The notes beneath the pieces were generated by a model. That model was not told the origin of the DNA. It did no database searches and worked only from the letters and a program-made list of their open reading frames with translations. From the NCBI GenBank assembly GCA_963753815.1, contig CAVWDU010000007.1:124001-188000 (forward strand): a DNA stretch of 64,000 nt. Reading direction: 5' to 3'. Source of the DNA: CAVWDU01 sp963753815. GTDB taxonomy: Bacteria > Pseudomonadota > Gammaproteobacteria > Pseudomonadales > Halieaceae. Within the stretch, counting starts at the first letter, position 1, and the number at the start of each line of letters is the position of its first letter. Below, in pieces: positions 52,411-61,706 of the stretch. The position numbers and the translations under genes were made by a program.

Positions 52411-54183
52411 ATGCGATTCTTACTGGCCGTGGCCACCGTGCTGTCCGCATACATTTTGCCGCTAAGTGCGGCGCCTGCGGGAACAGCGGTCGAACTCGCC
52501 TTTACCGATCCCGACGGCGCTCCACTGCCGCTGGTGATGGTGACCCGGACCCCCACCGACGTGCCCGCCGCAGACCTCTCGGACGATGGCTATACGCCCC
52601 ACGGCGTGACCAATACCGCTGCGACCGTCGTGACCCGCTTCACCAATGGCCAGGGGTTGGTGAGCTTCCCGGCGCCCGGCGGCCCGACCCGTTACCGGGC
52701 AAGAGCCCAGGGCTACCAGGATCTGCAGTTCGAGTCACCCGAAGCGCCCATCGTGATGCAGCCCATGTCCCGTGACCAGTACGTCGCCAGTTATCCTTCC
52801 AACGTGTGGTTGTCGCAACTCGAGTTCGGCGGCGACGAGGCACTGAAGAAACGTTTCCAGCTGAACTGCGCCTTCTGTCACCAGCAGGCCTCACCCTTCA
52901 TGCGCAATGAGCGCACCGAGGAACAGTGGATCAGCGTGATTGAGCGCATGAATACCTATGGGGCCCGCTTGCCCCTGGAGGATCACCAGCGCGTCGCCAG
53001 CCTGCTGCGCAAGGAATACACGGCTCTGCGCGAAAATCCGGAGCGGGTGCCCGAGCCCAGGGCCTGGGAGCCACAGCTCGCCAACGTGGAGATGACCGAA
53101 TGGCCCATCGGCGACGGATTCTCGCAGATGCACGATTTTCTCCTGCACCCGAACGGCTTCGTCTACATCGGTGACAACCTGTTCGACCGCATCTACGAAC
53201 TGAACACGGAAACCGGGGCCTACACAGTGTATAAGGTGCCTCACGACGAAGACGCCCGCGTCGGGGGTATTCTCGGCAACCGGTTCAAGGTATTCCCGAA
53301 GATGTACAACTACCTCGGCGTGCACTCGTTTGCCTACTCCCGACGCGACGGTAACCTGTTCATCACTCCCTCCATGCAGCAGTCACTGCTGGAGTTCGAT
53401 GTCGAGACCAAGCAGTTCACCGAGCACAAGATGCCCGGCGGTTACTACCCCCATACCGTGCGCATCGATGACCAGGACCGGGTTTGGTTTACCCTGGCAT
53501 TGTCCTCCCAGGTCGCCATGTTCGATCGCAGCAGTGGGAAGTTCAGGCTCTACGACCTGCCTGCCCGTGGATTCAAGGAGTGGCTGATACTCAAGTCGCT
53601 GCCACTGGCGTTCAGTTTCGACCCCGAGAACCGGCCGCAGCCCGACCCGGACATCGACTCGACCGGGCTACCCATGCCCTACGGGATCGATATCGCACCC
53701 GACGGTTCCGTCTGGGCCTCGCGCCTGTATGCCGACGATATCGCCCGCATCGACCCGGACAGCGGCGAAGTGACCATGATCGACTTCCCGTTCAAGGGCC
53801 CGCGACGCCTGCGGGCCGACGCCGAGGGTAACCTCTGGATCGTGGCTTTCCAGGACTCCCTGCTGGTCAAATATGAGCCAGACGCGAAGCGCTTCACCTC
53901 CTATGACCTGCCAGTGATCAACGAGATACCCTATGCATTGAACGTGGACCGGGATCGCGGCGTGGTCTGGGTCAATGGGAACCAGTCCGACACTATCCTG
54001 GGATTCGACATTCGCAGCGAACAATGGCAGGTGTACCCGATGCCGCGGCAGCGGTTCTTTACCCGCGACATCGAGGTCGCTGAGGCCGATGGGGCGATCT
54101 ACACCACCAATTCACATTTCCCCACGTGGCAGTCGGAAGGCGGTGTGCCCACGCTGTTGCGGATCACCCCCCTGCAGCGCTGA
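52411..54183 (+). CDS. Exported cytochrome c / beta-propeller (virginiamycin-B-lyase-like) protein
   Basis: This is the first gene of a three-gene periplasmic redox operon. The 590 residues have a signal peptide (1-21), a carboxypeptidase-regulatory-like beta-sandwich (about 25-115), a c-type haem site CAFCH at 153-157, and a C-terminal streptogramin-lyase/SMP-30-like six-bladed beta-propeller (about 230-585; blades such as GFVYIGDNLFDRIYELNTETG, HTVRIDDQDRVWFTLALSS and YGIDIAPDGSVWASRL). It probably passes electrons to or from the quinoproteins downstream. GGAGG precedes ATG 52411. The stop overlaps the next start (TGATG). Homologues are annotated as hypothetical carboxypeptidase-regulatory-like cytochromes. 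Confidence 0.83.
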   Translation: MRFLLAVATVLSAYILPLSAAPAGTAVELAFTDPDGAPLPLVMVTRTPTDVPAADLSDDGYTPHGVTNTAATVVTRFTNGQGLVSFPAPGGPTRYRARAQGYQDLQFESPEAPIVMQPMSRDQYVASYPSNVWLSQLEFGGDEALKKRFQLNCAFCHQQASPFMRNERTEEQWISVIERMNTYGARLPLEDHQRVASLLRKEYTALRENPERVPEPRAWEPQLANVEMTEWPIGDGFSQMHDFLLHPNGFVYIGDNLFDRIYELNTETGAYTVYKVPHDEDARVGGILGNRFKVFPKMYNYLGVHSFAYSRRDGNLFITPSMQQSLLEFDVETKQFTEHKMPGGYYPHTVRIDDQDRVWFTLALSSQVAMFDRSSGKFRLYDLPARGFKEWLILKSLPLAFSFDPENRPQPDPDIDSTGLPMPYGIDIAPDGSVWASRLYADDIARIDPDSGEVTMIDFPFKGPRRLRADAEGNLWIVAFQDSLLVKYEPDAKRFTSYDLPVINEIPYALNVDRDRGVVWVNGNQSDTILGFDIRSEQWQVYPMPRQRFFTRDIEVAEADGAIYTTNSHFPTWQSEGGVPTLLRITPLQR

Positions 54184-56114
54184 TGGTCCTCCAATATCGC
54201 TGGCTGGGCACCTGCCTGTTGCTGTTGCCGCTGTGCACGCCGCAGGCCGCCCCCGGTGCCGGCAAGCGCTGGCCGTATTACGGCGGCGATGCCGGAGGCA
54301 CCCACTACTCGTCCGCGGCGCAGATCAATCGGGACAATGTCTCCGGGATCGAGCTGGCATGGATTCACCGCAGCGGTGACGTCGAACGCTACGGTGACGA
54401 CATGCGTTCGACCTCCACCCAGAGCACGCCGATACTGCTGCCCCCGGGCGCTGGGGAATCCCTGGTGTATTGCACACCCTTCAACCGCGTGATCGCACTC
54501 GACCCCGGGTCCGGGGAGCAGCGCTGGGCGTTCGACCCGGACATCGACCGCCGCGGGGACAGGCCGTTCCGCTGCCGCGGCGTCAGCTATGCCAAGGTCG
54601 ATGGTGAGGACGGGCACTGCCAACACCGTATCTTTACTGCCACCCACGACCGCAGGTTATGGGCCATCGATGCCGTCGATGGTAAACCGTGTCGCGGCTT
54701 CGGCGACCACGGGCGAGTGACACTCTACGACGAGACAACCAGCTACGTTCCCGGCGATGTCAGCAACTCGTCGGCGCCGGTGGTCGGCAACGGTGTGGTC
54801 GTGGTCGGCTCGACCGTGATCGATTTCGCCAGGGCACGGACACCGCGGGGTACGGTGATGGCGTTCGACAGCAACAGCGGCACACCATTGTGGCGCTTCG
54901 ACCCATTGCTCGGGCAGCTCGCCAGCGGCAGCGCCAACGTCTGGGCGCCGATGTCGGTAGACATCGAAAACAACCTGGTGTTTCTACCCACCAGCGCGCC
55001 TTCCCCCGACTATTACGGCGTGCAGCGGCCCGGCGATAATCGTTATGCCAACAGCCTGGTCGCGCTGAACCTGCAGACTGGAGCCATGCGCTGGCACTTC
55101 CAGCACGTGCGCCACGACCTCTGGGATTACGACACACCCGCGCAGCCCATTCTGTTCGACTGGCGCCGCGATGGAACGAACATACCCGCCGTGGTGCAGT
55201 TGACCAAGCAGGGCCTCGTGTTCGTTTTCAACCGGCTCACAGGCGAGCCGCTCTGGGAGATCACCGAGCAGCCCGTGCCGCCCTCCTCCATACCCGGTGA
55301 GAAAACCGCACCGACGCAGCCCAAGCCAATCGCCCCGCCGCCGCTGCTGGATGCATTCCTGACCCCTGAAGACGCCTGGGGGCTGACCTTCTGGGACCGG
55401 GGCGATTGCAGGCGGCAACTGTCCGAGCTCGGCAATCTCGGCCTTTTCACCCCGAATTCGGAACAGCTGACGTTGATGTACCCGGGCAGCCTGGGTGGGC
55501 CCAACTGGGGCGGCGGTGCCCTGCTGGGCGATAGCGGCGTGCTGCTGGTCAACCTCAATAACGTGGCATTCACCGGCCAGTTGATGCCTCTGGACGCGTC
55601 ACTGGAGGCGCACGGTGATGGCCCCCGCAGCGACCACCCGGCCGCAGGCCACCGCATGCGCGTTGTCATGGAGGGCACACCCTATGCCGTGGAAATCGGC
55701 AGCCTGCAATCGCCGCTGGGGATACCGTGTAACGCGCCGCCGTGGGGAAAACTGGTGGCAGTCGACCTCTACCAGGGAACCATCCGTTGGGAAGCGGCCC
55801 TCGGGTCGGTACACGAAATGGGTCCGTTGCCGCTGCCCTTTCACATCGAGTGGGGCACGCCGAATCTCGGTGGTGGCATAGCGACAGCCGGTGGTGTGTT
55901 TTTCATCGGCGCGACCATGGACCGCCAGTTCCGGGCCTTCGACGTCGACAACGGGGCCACACTGTGGCGGTACACGCTGCCGGTTGACGCCACGGCCACG
56001 CCGATGACCTATGAGTACCACGGCAGGCAATACGTTGTCATCAATGCCGGTGGTCACCACATGTTCTCGCGAGGCTACGGCGATTACCTCTACGCCTTCG
56101 CGCTTCCTGAATAG
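54183..56114 (+). CDS. PQQ-dependent dehydrogenase, membrane-glucose-dehydrogenase-like, soluble form
   Basis: This is a periplasmic PQQ enzyme oxidising an alcohol or sugar; substrate unknown. The 643 residues have a signal peptide (1-24) and an eight-bladed propeller resembling membrane glucose dehydrogenase without its five N-terminal helices: YYGGDAGGTHYSSAAQINRDNV near 32-53, FQHVRHDLWDYDTPAQPILFDW with the catalytic Asp, GGPNWGGGAL, and FDVDNGATLWRYTLP near the end. No haem motif is present, so it needs an external acceptor such as the cytochrome domains on both sides. Start ATG 54183 overlaps the upstream TGA by one base. Confidence 0.9.
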   Translation: MVLQYRWLGTCLLLLPLCTPQAAPGAGKRWPYYGGDAGGTHYSSAAQINRDNVSGIELAWIHRSGDVERYGDDMRSTSTQSTPILLPPGAGESLVYCTPFNRVIALDPGSGEQRWAFDPDIDRRGDRPFRCRGVSYAKVDGEDGHCQHRIFTATHDRRLWAIDAVDGKPCRGFGDHGRVTLYDETTSYVPGDVSNSSAPVVGNGVVVVGSTVIDFARARTPRGTVMAFDSNSGTPLWRFDPLLGQLASGSANVWAPMSVDIENNLVFLPTSAPSPDYYGVQRPGDNRYANSLVALNLQTGAMRWHFQHVRHDLWDYDTPAQPILFDWRRDGTNIPAVVQLTKQGLVFVFNRLTGEPLWEITEQPVPPSSIPGEKTAPTQPKPIAPPPLLDAFLTPEDAWGLTFWDRGDCRRQLSELGNLGLFTPNSEQLTLMYPGSLGGPNWGGGALLGDSGVLLVNLNNVAFTGQLMPLDASLEAHGDGPRSDHPAAGHRMRVVMEGTPYAVEIGSLQSPLGIPCNAPPWGKLVAVDLYQGTIRWEAALGSVHEMGPLPLPFHIEWGTPNLGGGIATAGGVFFIGATMDRQFRAFDVDNGATLWRYTLPVDATATPMTYEYHGRQYVVINAGGHHMFSRGYGDYLYAFALPE

Positions 56115-56123
56115 GACCCCTAG

Positions 56124-58109
56124 ATGAAAACGCTACTCGTCCTCCTGGCGACCCTGCTCCTCTCGGTACTGCTGCTCGCAGGTGGCGTCCTGCTGCTTGC
56201 CGACGACCCGGTAAAAACCATCGAGAGCTTCGCCATGCGACACGCCGACAAGTTGCCGCTGGGCTGGTTCGGCGGCCGGCTGTTCGACCGGCACTGCGCG
56301 AGTTGCCACGATAACCCGGCGATGCACGCGCCCACCCGCGAGGCCCTGGCGGGGTTCGGCAAGGAAACCGTGATGGTGGCCCTGGAATTCGGCAAGATGC
56401 AGCCGATGGCGGCGCACCTCAGCAAACGCGAAAAGGGGCTGATCGCACTCTACCTGGCAGGCAGCGGCGATGACACCTCCGGCTGGATAGAGAACAACCG
56501 CTGCCCCGATGCGCCGTCTGCCGACGAGACCGAGTTTGTGACCAGCTGGGGCCTGGGGCTGTCCAACCAACGCTTCGTTCCGGCCGCACATACCGGTATC
56601 AACCGGGATAATGTCGACCGACTGGAGCTGGCCTGGAGCCTGGCGTTTCCGCGCGTGACGGACATGCGTGCCCAGCCGGCGATCATAGGCGACACGCTCT
56701 ATCTGGGCGATAAGACCGGCCGGCTTTACGCCATCGACCGCAGGCAGGGCTGCGTACGAGCCCATGCCAAGGTGCTAAGCGGGATACGCTCGGCCATTAC
56801 CGTCGCACGACGATCAGACGGCAGCCGTCTGCTGGTGTTTGCGGACTCGATGGCGTCGATTTTCGCCTTCTCCCCCGACGATCTCGACCTGGTGTGGCAA
56901 CGCGACGCGCGATTGTTCGACACCTCGATCATCACCGGCTCCATCACCTTCCACGACGGCAGGCTGTTCGTCCCGGTGTCCTCCTACGAGGCTGCAGCCG
57001 CGGGCAGCCCTACCCATATCTGCTGTAAATCGCACGGGGGGGTGATTGCGCTGGATGTCGACGACGGCGACAAACTGTGGGCGTGGCACGCCACCCCCCC
57101 GGCAACGCTGCAGGGATACAACAGCGCCGGGGCGGAACGCTACGGACCTTCCGGGGCCTCCATCTGGAGCACCCCCACCATCGATACCCGGCGCAACCGG
57201 CTGTACGTGGGGACAGGTGAAAACCTGACCCACCCGGTCACGGACACCTCCGATGCCGTCGTGGCCCTGGACCTCGCCTCCGGCGAACGCGTGTGGAGCT
57301 TCCAGGCCACTGCAGACGACGCCTGGAATGCGGCCTGCCTGAATGGTGGCGCCAACTGCCCGGAGAATGCCGGCGGCGACTTTGACATCGGCGCTTCGGT
57401 CATCCAGGCGACGTTACCGGATGGCCGGGATCTGCTGCTGGCCGGACAGAAGTCGGGGGATGTCTTCGCGTTGGACCCGGACGCCGATTCCCCCGACGAG
57501 CGGCTGGTCTGGCGCGCCCGGGTAAGTCATGCTGCCGAAGGGCCCGATCTTGCGCAAACGACAACAAACGGCGGCGTTCACTGGGGCATGGCGCTGTCGG
57601 GCAATCGCCTGCTGGTGCCAGCCGCCGACCCGGAGCGCGACCGGCCCGGCTATACGCCGAGGCCCGGGCTCACGGCGCTGGACGTGGCGACCGGCGAGGA
57701 ACTCTGGCACTACTCCGCGCGGCGCGGCTGTGAACTCGACGAGGCCAACCGGCCCATGGTGGGCTTGCAGAACATGCGCGCCGGCCGCAAGCCCTCCCTC
57801 GCCGAACAATACGCCTGTTCCTTTTATTTCGGCCTGTCCGCGGCGGCGACAGCCACGCCCGACCTGGTTTTCAGTGGTGCCCTGAACGGGATGATCCGAG
57901 CATTCGATATCAGCAATGGCGAACTGCTGTGGGAGGAAGCGACGGCCGTGCCCTTCCAGACTGCCAATGGCGTCGACGGCCACGGCGGCGCCATCGATGT
58001 CGACGGCCAGGTTATCGCCGGTAACTGGCTTTACCTGCAATCCGGCTACTCCATGTTCAGTCAGCTGCCAGGTAACGTGCTGTTGGCCTATCGATTGCCC
58101 GACTCCTGA
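56124..58109 (+). CDS. Cytochrome c-PQQ dehydrogenase, polyvinyl-alcohol-dehydrogenase-like
   Basis: This is the third operon gene. The 661 residues have an N-terminal signal-anchor (3-26), a cytochrome c domain with CASCH at 58-62 and a possible distal Met (near KMQPM), and a PQQ propeller (about 140-655). Near WNAACLNGGANCPENAGGDFDIG and LLLAGQKSGDVFALDPD it closely follows polyvinyl alcohol dehydrogenases. A vicinal Cys pair (HICCKSHGG near 300) recalls the disulfide ring of quinoprotein alcohol dehydrogenases. It lies 9 bp after the preceding gene. The substrate is probably a secondary alcohol or oligomer; that is inference. Confidence 0.88.
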   Translation: MKTLLVLLATLLLSVLLLAGGVLLLADDPVKTIESFAMRHADKLPLGWFGGRLFDRHCASCHDNPAMHAPTREALAGFGKETVMVALEFGKMQPMAAHLSKREKGLIALYLAGSGDDTSGWIENNRCPDAPSADETEFVTSWGLGLSNQRFVPAAHTGINRDNVDRLELAWSLAFPRVTDMRAQPAIIGDTLYLGDKTGRLYAIDRRQGCVRAHAKVLSGIRSAITVARRSDGSRLLVFADSMASIFAFSPDDLDLVWQRDARLFDTSIITGSITFHDGRLFVPVSSYEAAAAGSPTHICCKSHGGVIALDVDDGDKLWAWHATPPATLQGYNSAGAERYGPSGASIWSTPTIDTRRNRLYVGTGENLTHPVTDTSDAVVALDLASGERVWSFQATADDAWNAACLNGGANCPENAGGDFDIGASVIQATLPDGRDLLLAGQKSGDVFALDPDADSPDERLVWRARVSHAAEGPDLAQTTTNGGVHWGMALSGNRLLVPAADPERDRPGYTPRPGLTALDVATGEELWHYSARRGCELDEANRPMVGLQNMRAGRKPSLAEQYACSFYFGLSAAATATPDLVFSGALNGMIRAFDISNGELLWEEATAVPFQTANGVDGHGGAIDVDGQVIAGNWLYLQSGYSMFSQLPGNVLLAYRLPDS

Positions 58110-58150
58110 ATACCACACGCCCGGCCACGAGCAGCCCGGCGAGCATGACC

Positions 58151-58163
58151 CCGGTCACAGTTC
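58151..58163. other. 13-bp sequence shared with the luxR-gene promoter side
   Basis: CCGGTCACAGTTC lies 189 bp before the lapD-like start and recurs identically at 62456-62468, 129 bp before the LuxR-type gene. The two copies flank the whole lapD/retention/luxR locus. A 13-mer match is expected by chance in 64 kb, so this is only suggestive. Confidence 0.25.
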
Positions 58164-58351
58164 GGCACTTCCAGGTCCGCATTTAGCTTACAGCCTCCTG
58201 GCATTCCCCTAACATGCAATGGGGGATACCCCGGGCGCAGCCCCTCCAGAAAGGCGGCAGCCTCCGGGACCAATCAAATAACTATTCCGCCTGGTGGAAC
58301 CACCGGCACCCGCACGCGGGGCCTGGCGATCCGGGCAGACGGGGTGAAACA

Positions 58352-60325
58352 ATGTCACTGTACAAGCAACTCTGGCTGGCTATCGCCTGCCTGATGGCCA
58401 TGACGTTTGGTGCCACGCTGCTGATCACGTCAATGGCCGCCCGGGATTACCTGGAGCACCATGTCCTGATGGCCAACGTCGAACGGGCATCCGCATTCGC
58501 ACGGGACCTGGACGCCCTGGGGAATGACACGGCGGCGCTCGCGGCCAGCCTGGAGGACAGTTTCCGCAGCGGACGATACGAGGAAATCACCCTCGCGGAC
58601 GCAACCGGCGAGGTGCAGGCCCAATGGCTGCAGTCGGCGCAGGCATCGCCACTCCAGGGCTGGTTTCGTCGCCTGTTCGCCGTGGATGTGCCCGCAGGCA
58701 GCGCCCAGCTCAAAGCCGGGTCACAGGTCGTGTCGGTGCGCAGCGATACAGGCGCGGCAAACAAAACACTCTGGCGTACCACCGTCGGCCTGGGAGTGAT
58801 CTTCCTGCTGGCTGCGATCGGGGCCGGTGCGCTGGGCACGGTCGTGCTGCGAAGAATACTGAGGCCGCTGGAAAGCGTCGTCGGGCAGGCGAAGGCGATC
58901 GGGCAACGGCGCTTCGTGACCATCCACGAGCCCGAGGCTAAGGAGCTGCAACCGGCCGTCCGCTCCATGAACGAGCTGTCGGGGCGGGTCAAGGCCATGC
59001 TGGAAGCGGAAACTTCCAGGCTCGAACAATGGCAATCCTCGGCCCACAAGGACTCCCTCACCGGTCTGCTCAACCGGGAACAGTTCGTGCGCGAACTGGG
59101 CTCGGTGCTACAGGCCGACGACTACAACACCAGTGGTGTAATCAGCCTCGTCCGGGTTGCAGACCTTGCCATGCTGAACCAGGTACACGGCAGGGACACG
59201 CTGGACCAGGTGCTCGCCGGGTTCGGCAAGGTTCTCTCGCGCCTGCACGCCTACAATAAGGGATCCCTGGTGGCGCGCCTGAACGGTGCCGACTTCGTGC
59301 TGCTCGCGCCACGGGAACTGGAGGCCGCGCTCGTGGGTAAAGACCTGCAAAAAGCCATGGCCGAGGTATTGCAGGAACGCGGACTGGGTGATGCTGTCAA
59401 GCTACCCGCTGCGAGCACACTGTACATGCCCGGAGATTCCCCCACGGACCTGCTCACCAATCTCGACTCGGCGCTGCTCAATTCGGAGCTTCGCTGCGAG
59501 TGCGAGCTGGTCACCATGGGTCGCGACGGCATCCAGATGATGCCGGCGCGGCAGGAGTTGAAGCGCTGGCGTTCCATGCTGTCGCTGGCTTTCGGTGAAC
59601 GTCATTTCGCACTCGGCTCATTTCCGGTAACCACGATCTCCGGCGAACTGTTGCACTACGAAGCACCCGCACGGCTCAATTGGCAGGACAAAACGCTGAC
59701 TGCCGGGCAGTTCCTGCCCTGGATCAGTCGCCTGGACATGGACGGCGACCTCGACCGGGAGATCATCGGTCTGGCGCTGCAGCGGATTGCCGCCGAGGGT
59801 GAGAGCGTGGGTATCAACCTGTCCAGCACTGCCCTAATGGACGTGGAATTTCTCCCCTGGTTGAGCCGGGAGTTATCCTGCCAGCCCGAGGCGGCGGCGC
59901 TGCTATGGATAGAGGTGGCCGAGGCGGCAGCATACCGCCACCTGGAGGAGTTCAAGCGGCTTTGCGCCCGCTGCAAACGCTACGGCACAAGGGTGGGACT
60001 GGAACATGTCGGACACCAGTTGTCGAAGTTCGGCAACCTGCACGACGCGGGTGTCGATTACGTCAAGGTCGATTCCGCTTTCGTGCGCGACATCGACGCC
60101 AACCCCGCCAACCGCACCCTGCTCACCACTCTCTGCACCCTGGTGCACTCGCTGGGCGCCCAGGTCATCGCGGAAGGCGTGCAGGAAGACGAGGAGCGCC
60201 GAGCGCTCGCAGAGCTGGGTGTGGATGGTGTGACCGGGCCGCAGGTTACTGCCGCGACACGGCCTGCACCTGATGACAAGCCTGCACCGCAATGGGCGGG
60301 CGGCAACGAGCTGGCCAGCGCCTGA
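58352..60325 (+). CDS. lapD: LapD-like c-di-GMP receptor (degenerate GGDEF-EAL, HAMP, periplasmic domain)
   Basis: LapD-type proteins sense c-di-GMP with an inactive EAL domain and hold the periplasmic protease LapG away from adhesins. The 657 residues have TM1 (8-28), a LapD/MoxY-type periplasmic domain (30-140), TM2 (143-166), a HAMP helix region (167-225), a degenerate GGDEF (NGADF at 311-315) and a degenerate EAL (EAP at 437-439) domain. Both catalytic signatures are lost, as in LapD. GGGGTG lies 5 bases before ATG 58352. No lapG or large RTX adhesin is in the window; the convergent neighbour carries a retention-module-like N-terminus. Confidence 0.85.
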   Translation: MSLYKQLWLAIACLMAMTFGATLLITSMAARDYLEHHVLMANVERASAFARDLDALGNDTAALAASLEDSFRSGRYEEITLADATGEVQAQWLQSAQASPLQGWFRRLFAVDVPAGSAQLKAGSQVVSVRSDTGAANKTLWRTTVGLGVIFLLAAIGAGALGTVVLRRILRPLESVVGQAKAIGQRRFVTIHEPEAKELQPAVRSMNELSGRVKAMLEAETSRLEQWQSSAHKDSLTGLLNREQFVRELGSVLQADDYNTSGVISLVRVADLAMLNQVHGRDTLDQVLAGFGKVLSRLHAYNKGSLVARLNGADFVLLAPRELEAALVGKDLQKAMAEVLQERGLGDAVKLPAASTLYMPGDSPTDLLTNLDSALLNSELRCECELVTMGRDGIQMMPARQELKRWRSMLSLAFGERHFALGSFPVTTISGELLHYEAPARLNWQDKTLTAGQFLPWISRLDMDGDLDREIIGLALQRIAAEGESVGINLSSTALMDVEFLPWLSRELSCQPEAAALLWIEVAEAAAYRHLEEFKRLCARCKRYGTRVGLEHVGHQLSKFGNLHDAGVDYVKVDSAFVRDIDANPANRTLLTTLCTLVHSLGAQVIAEGVQEDEERRALAELGVDGVTGPQVTAATRPAPDDKPAPQWAGGNELASA

Positions 60326-60339
60326 CGCTACAGACGCAA

Positions 60340-61548
60340 TCAGTCGGCAACGGTCAACCGATCCCAGACTGAATCGTACAGTGGGGCGACTGCCCGGCGT
60401 GCTTCCCGCAATGACAAATGGCGGGATTGGCCCTTGCCCTGCGTTTCTGCGTTCACCGTAAAGGCAAGCTCGGTCTCAACCCCATCCCCGGCTACCGTGA
60501 CAGGGAGGGCAACCGCCCCTCCGGTGGGCACGAACTCACTGTAACCTTCAAGGTTGAGTGCTGTGGACACCATGCCCTCGCCACCCACCTCGGTGAGCAC
60601 CAACCGGTCATAGTTGACTTCGGAGGAAACCACCTGGGTGCAGCCGGGGTGCAGGATCAGGGGAGCAGCCTCGCTCCCCGCCTCGAACACGGGCTCACGC
60701 GCTCCGCCGCGGTAGGCGGTGATAACCAGGGCGACGGGAGCCGTTGCGGTGTTACTGAAGCTGAAGTTATTGATCGCGCGGGTACCCGGCAACCGCAGCT
60801 GCCCGCCTGCTGCGGCGCCATGCGGGGGTCGACCGAGAAATTCGAAAACGATGTCCCGACCCTCGCGGTACCAGTTGTTACAGTTGCCAAGGTCACCCAG
60901 GTCGGCACTGAAAGTGTCACGACTCTCACCCGCAGACTCCCGATCGAAGCCACCGGCGATGACGCCCTCCCGGATGCCATAGAAGGAGACCGGGAGTCCG
61001 GGTTGCGGCTCACCGGTCGTGAACGGGATATTATGAGTCTCGACCAGGAACAGCCCATCACCCGACTCCAGGGCGCAGTACTCGGTGCCTTCCAGGCGCA
61101 GGGTGAACGCGACCAGGTCGACCACCACGTCGGCGCAGCCGGCCGGTACGATCGCCCGCACGACTCGCGCATCGAGATCCACTGACCAGTAAAGCGGCAG
61201 TTCGTTGTAAAACAGGTTTTCCCCGCGCCGGGTGCGCACCGGACTATCAGCGATATGGCGGCTGAAGCGCGGGAGCGGCTCCGACGTGTCGACCACTCCG
61301 TCTGCCGCGTTCGCGGCCGCGCGCGGCGGGACAGCGCCAACCATGTCCCTGTGGAGCCGGGTTCCACTGAGCTCCGAGACTGCCAGTCTTGAACCGTCCT
61401 TGAGTTCCAGCTCAACCCGGCCGCCAGAGGGTGTGATCACGGTTTCACCCTCCACCAGCTCATCACCGACACAAACCATTCGCAGACTGCCGTCAAGGTT
61501 GTTGGCGTAGACCTTTCCCGCCACTGCCACCGCTCTCGCGATTATCAT
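60340..61548 (-). CDS. Protein with LapA-type retention-module-like N-terminus
   Basis: The 402-residue product has no signal peptide. Residues 1-60 (AVAVAGKVYANNLDGSLRMV, then GDELVEGETVITPSGGRVEL and LKDGSRLAV) resemble the N-terminal retention module of LapA-type adhesins. A run PPRAAANAADG (75-85) offers di-alanine sites like those cut by LapG. The remainder (95-400) is beta-rich with no RTX or Ig repeats, so it is not an adhesin of known type. It converges with the lapD-like gene with 14 bp between, which supports a functional link. I do not recognise the C-terminal domain. Confidence 0.6.
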   Translation of the reverse strand: MIIARAVAVAGKVYANNLDGSLRMVCVGDELVEGETVITPSGGRVELELKDGSRLAVSELSGTRLHRDMVGAVPPRAAANAADGVVDTSEPLPRFSRHIADSPVRTRRGENLFYNELPLYWSVDLDARVVRAIVPAGCADVVVDLVAFTLRLEGTEYCALESGDGLFLVETHNIPFTTGEPQPGLPVSFYGIREGVIAGGFDRESAGESRDTFSADLGDLGNCNNWYREGRDIVFEFLGRPPHGAAAGGQLRLPGTRAINNFSFSNTATAPVALVITAYRGGAREPVFEAGSEAAPLILHPGCTQVVSSEVNYDRLVLTEVGGEGMVSTALNLEGYSEFVPTGGAVALPVTVAGDGVETELAFTVNAETQGKGQSRHLSLREARRAVAPLYDSVWDRLTVAD

Positions 61549-61706
61549 TATTGATGTCCCCAGAGTTTCGCGGATGGCACCGTCTCCGGCACCACGCGAC
61601 GCATTGTCGCTGTGTTCAAGAACCCCGAGTGAAATCGTACTCGCTGGCCGTCAGACAACCATTGGACTATGGGGAAGTTGGCGGCTGGATTTGTCTGGAG
61701 TGTGAA

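Noticed and set aside
58205..58350. Possible c-di-GMP (GEMM) riboswitch before the lapD-like gene
   Set aside because: The leader contains a GCAGCCTCCGG string reminiscent of GEMM-I, but the preceding conserved adenines and the second helix pair do not fit the consensus.
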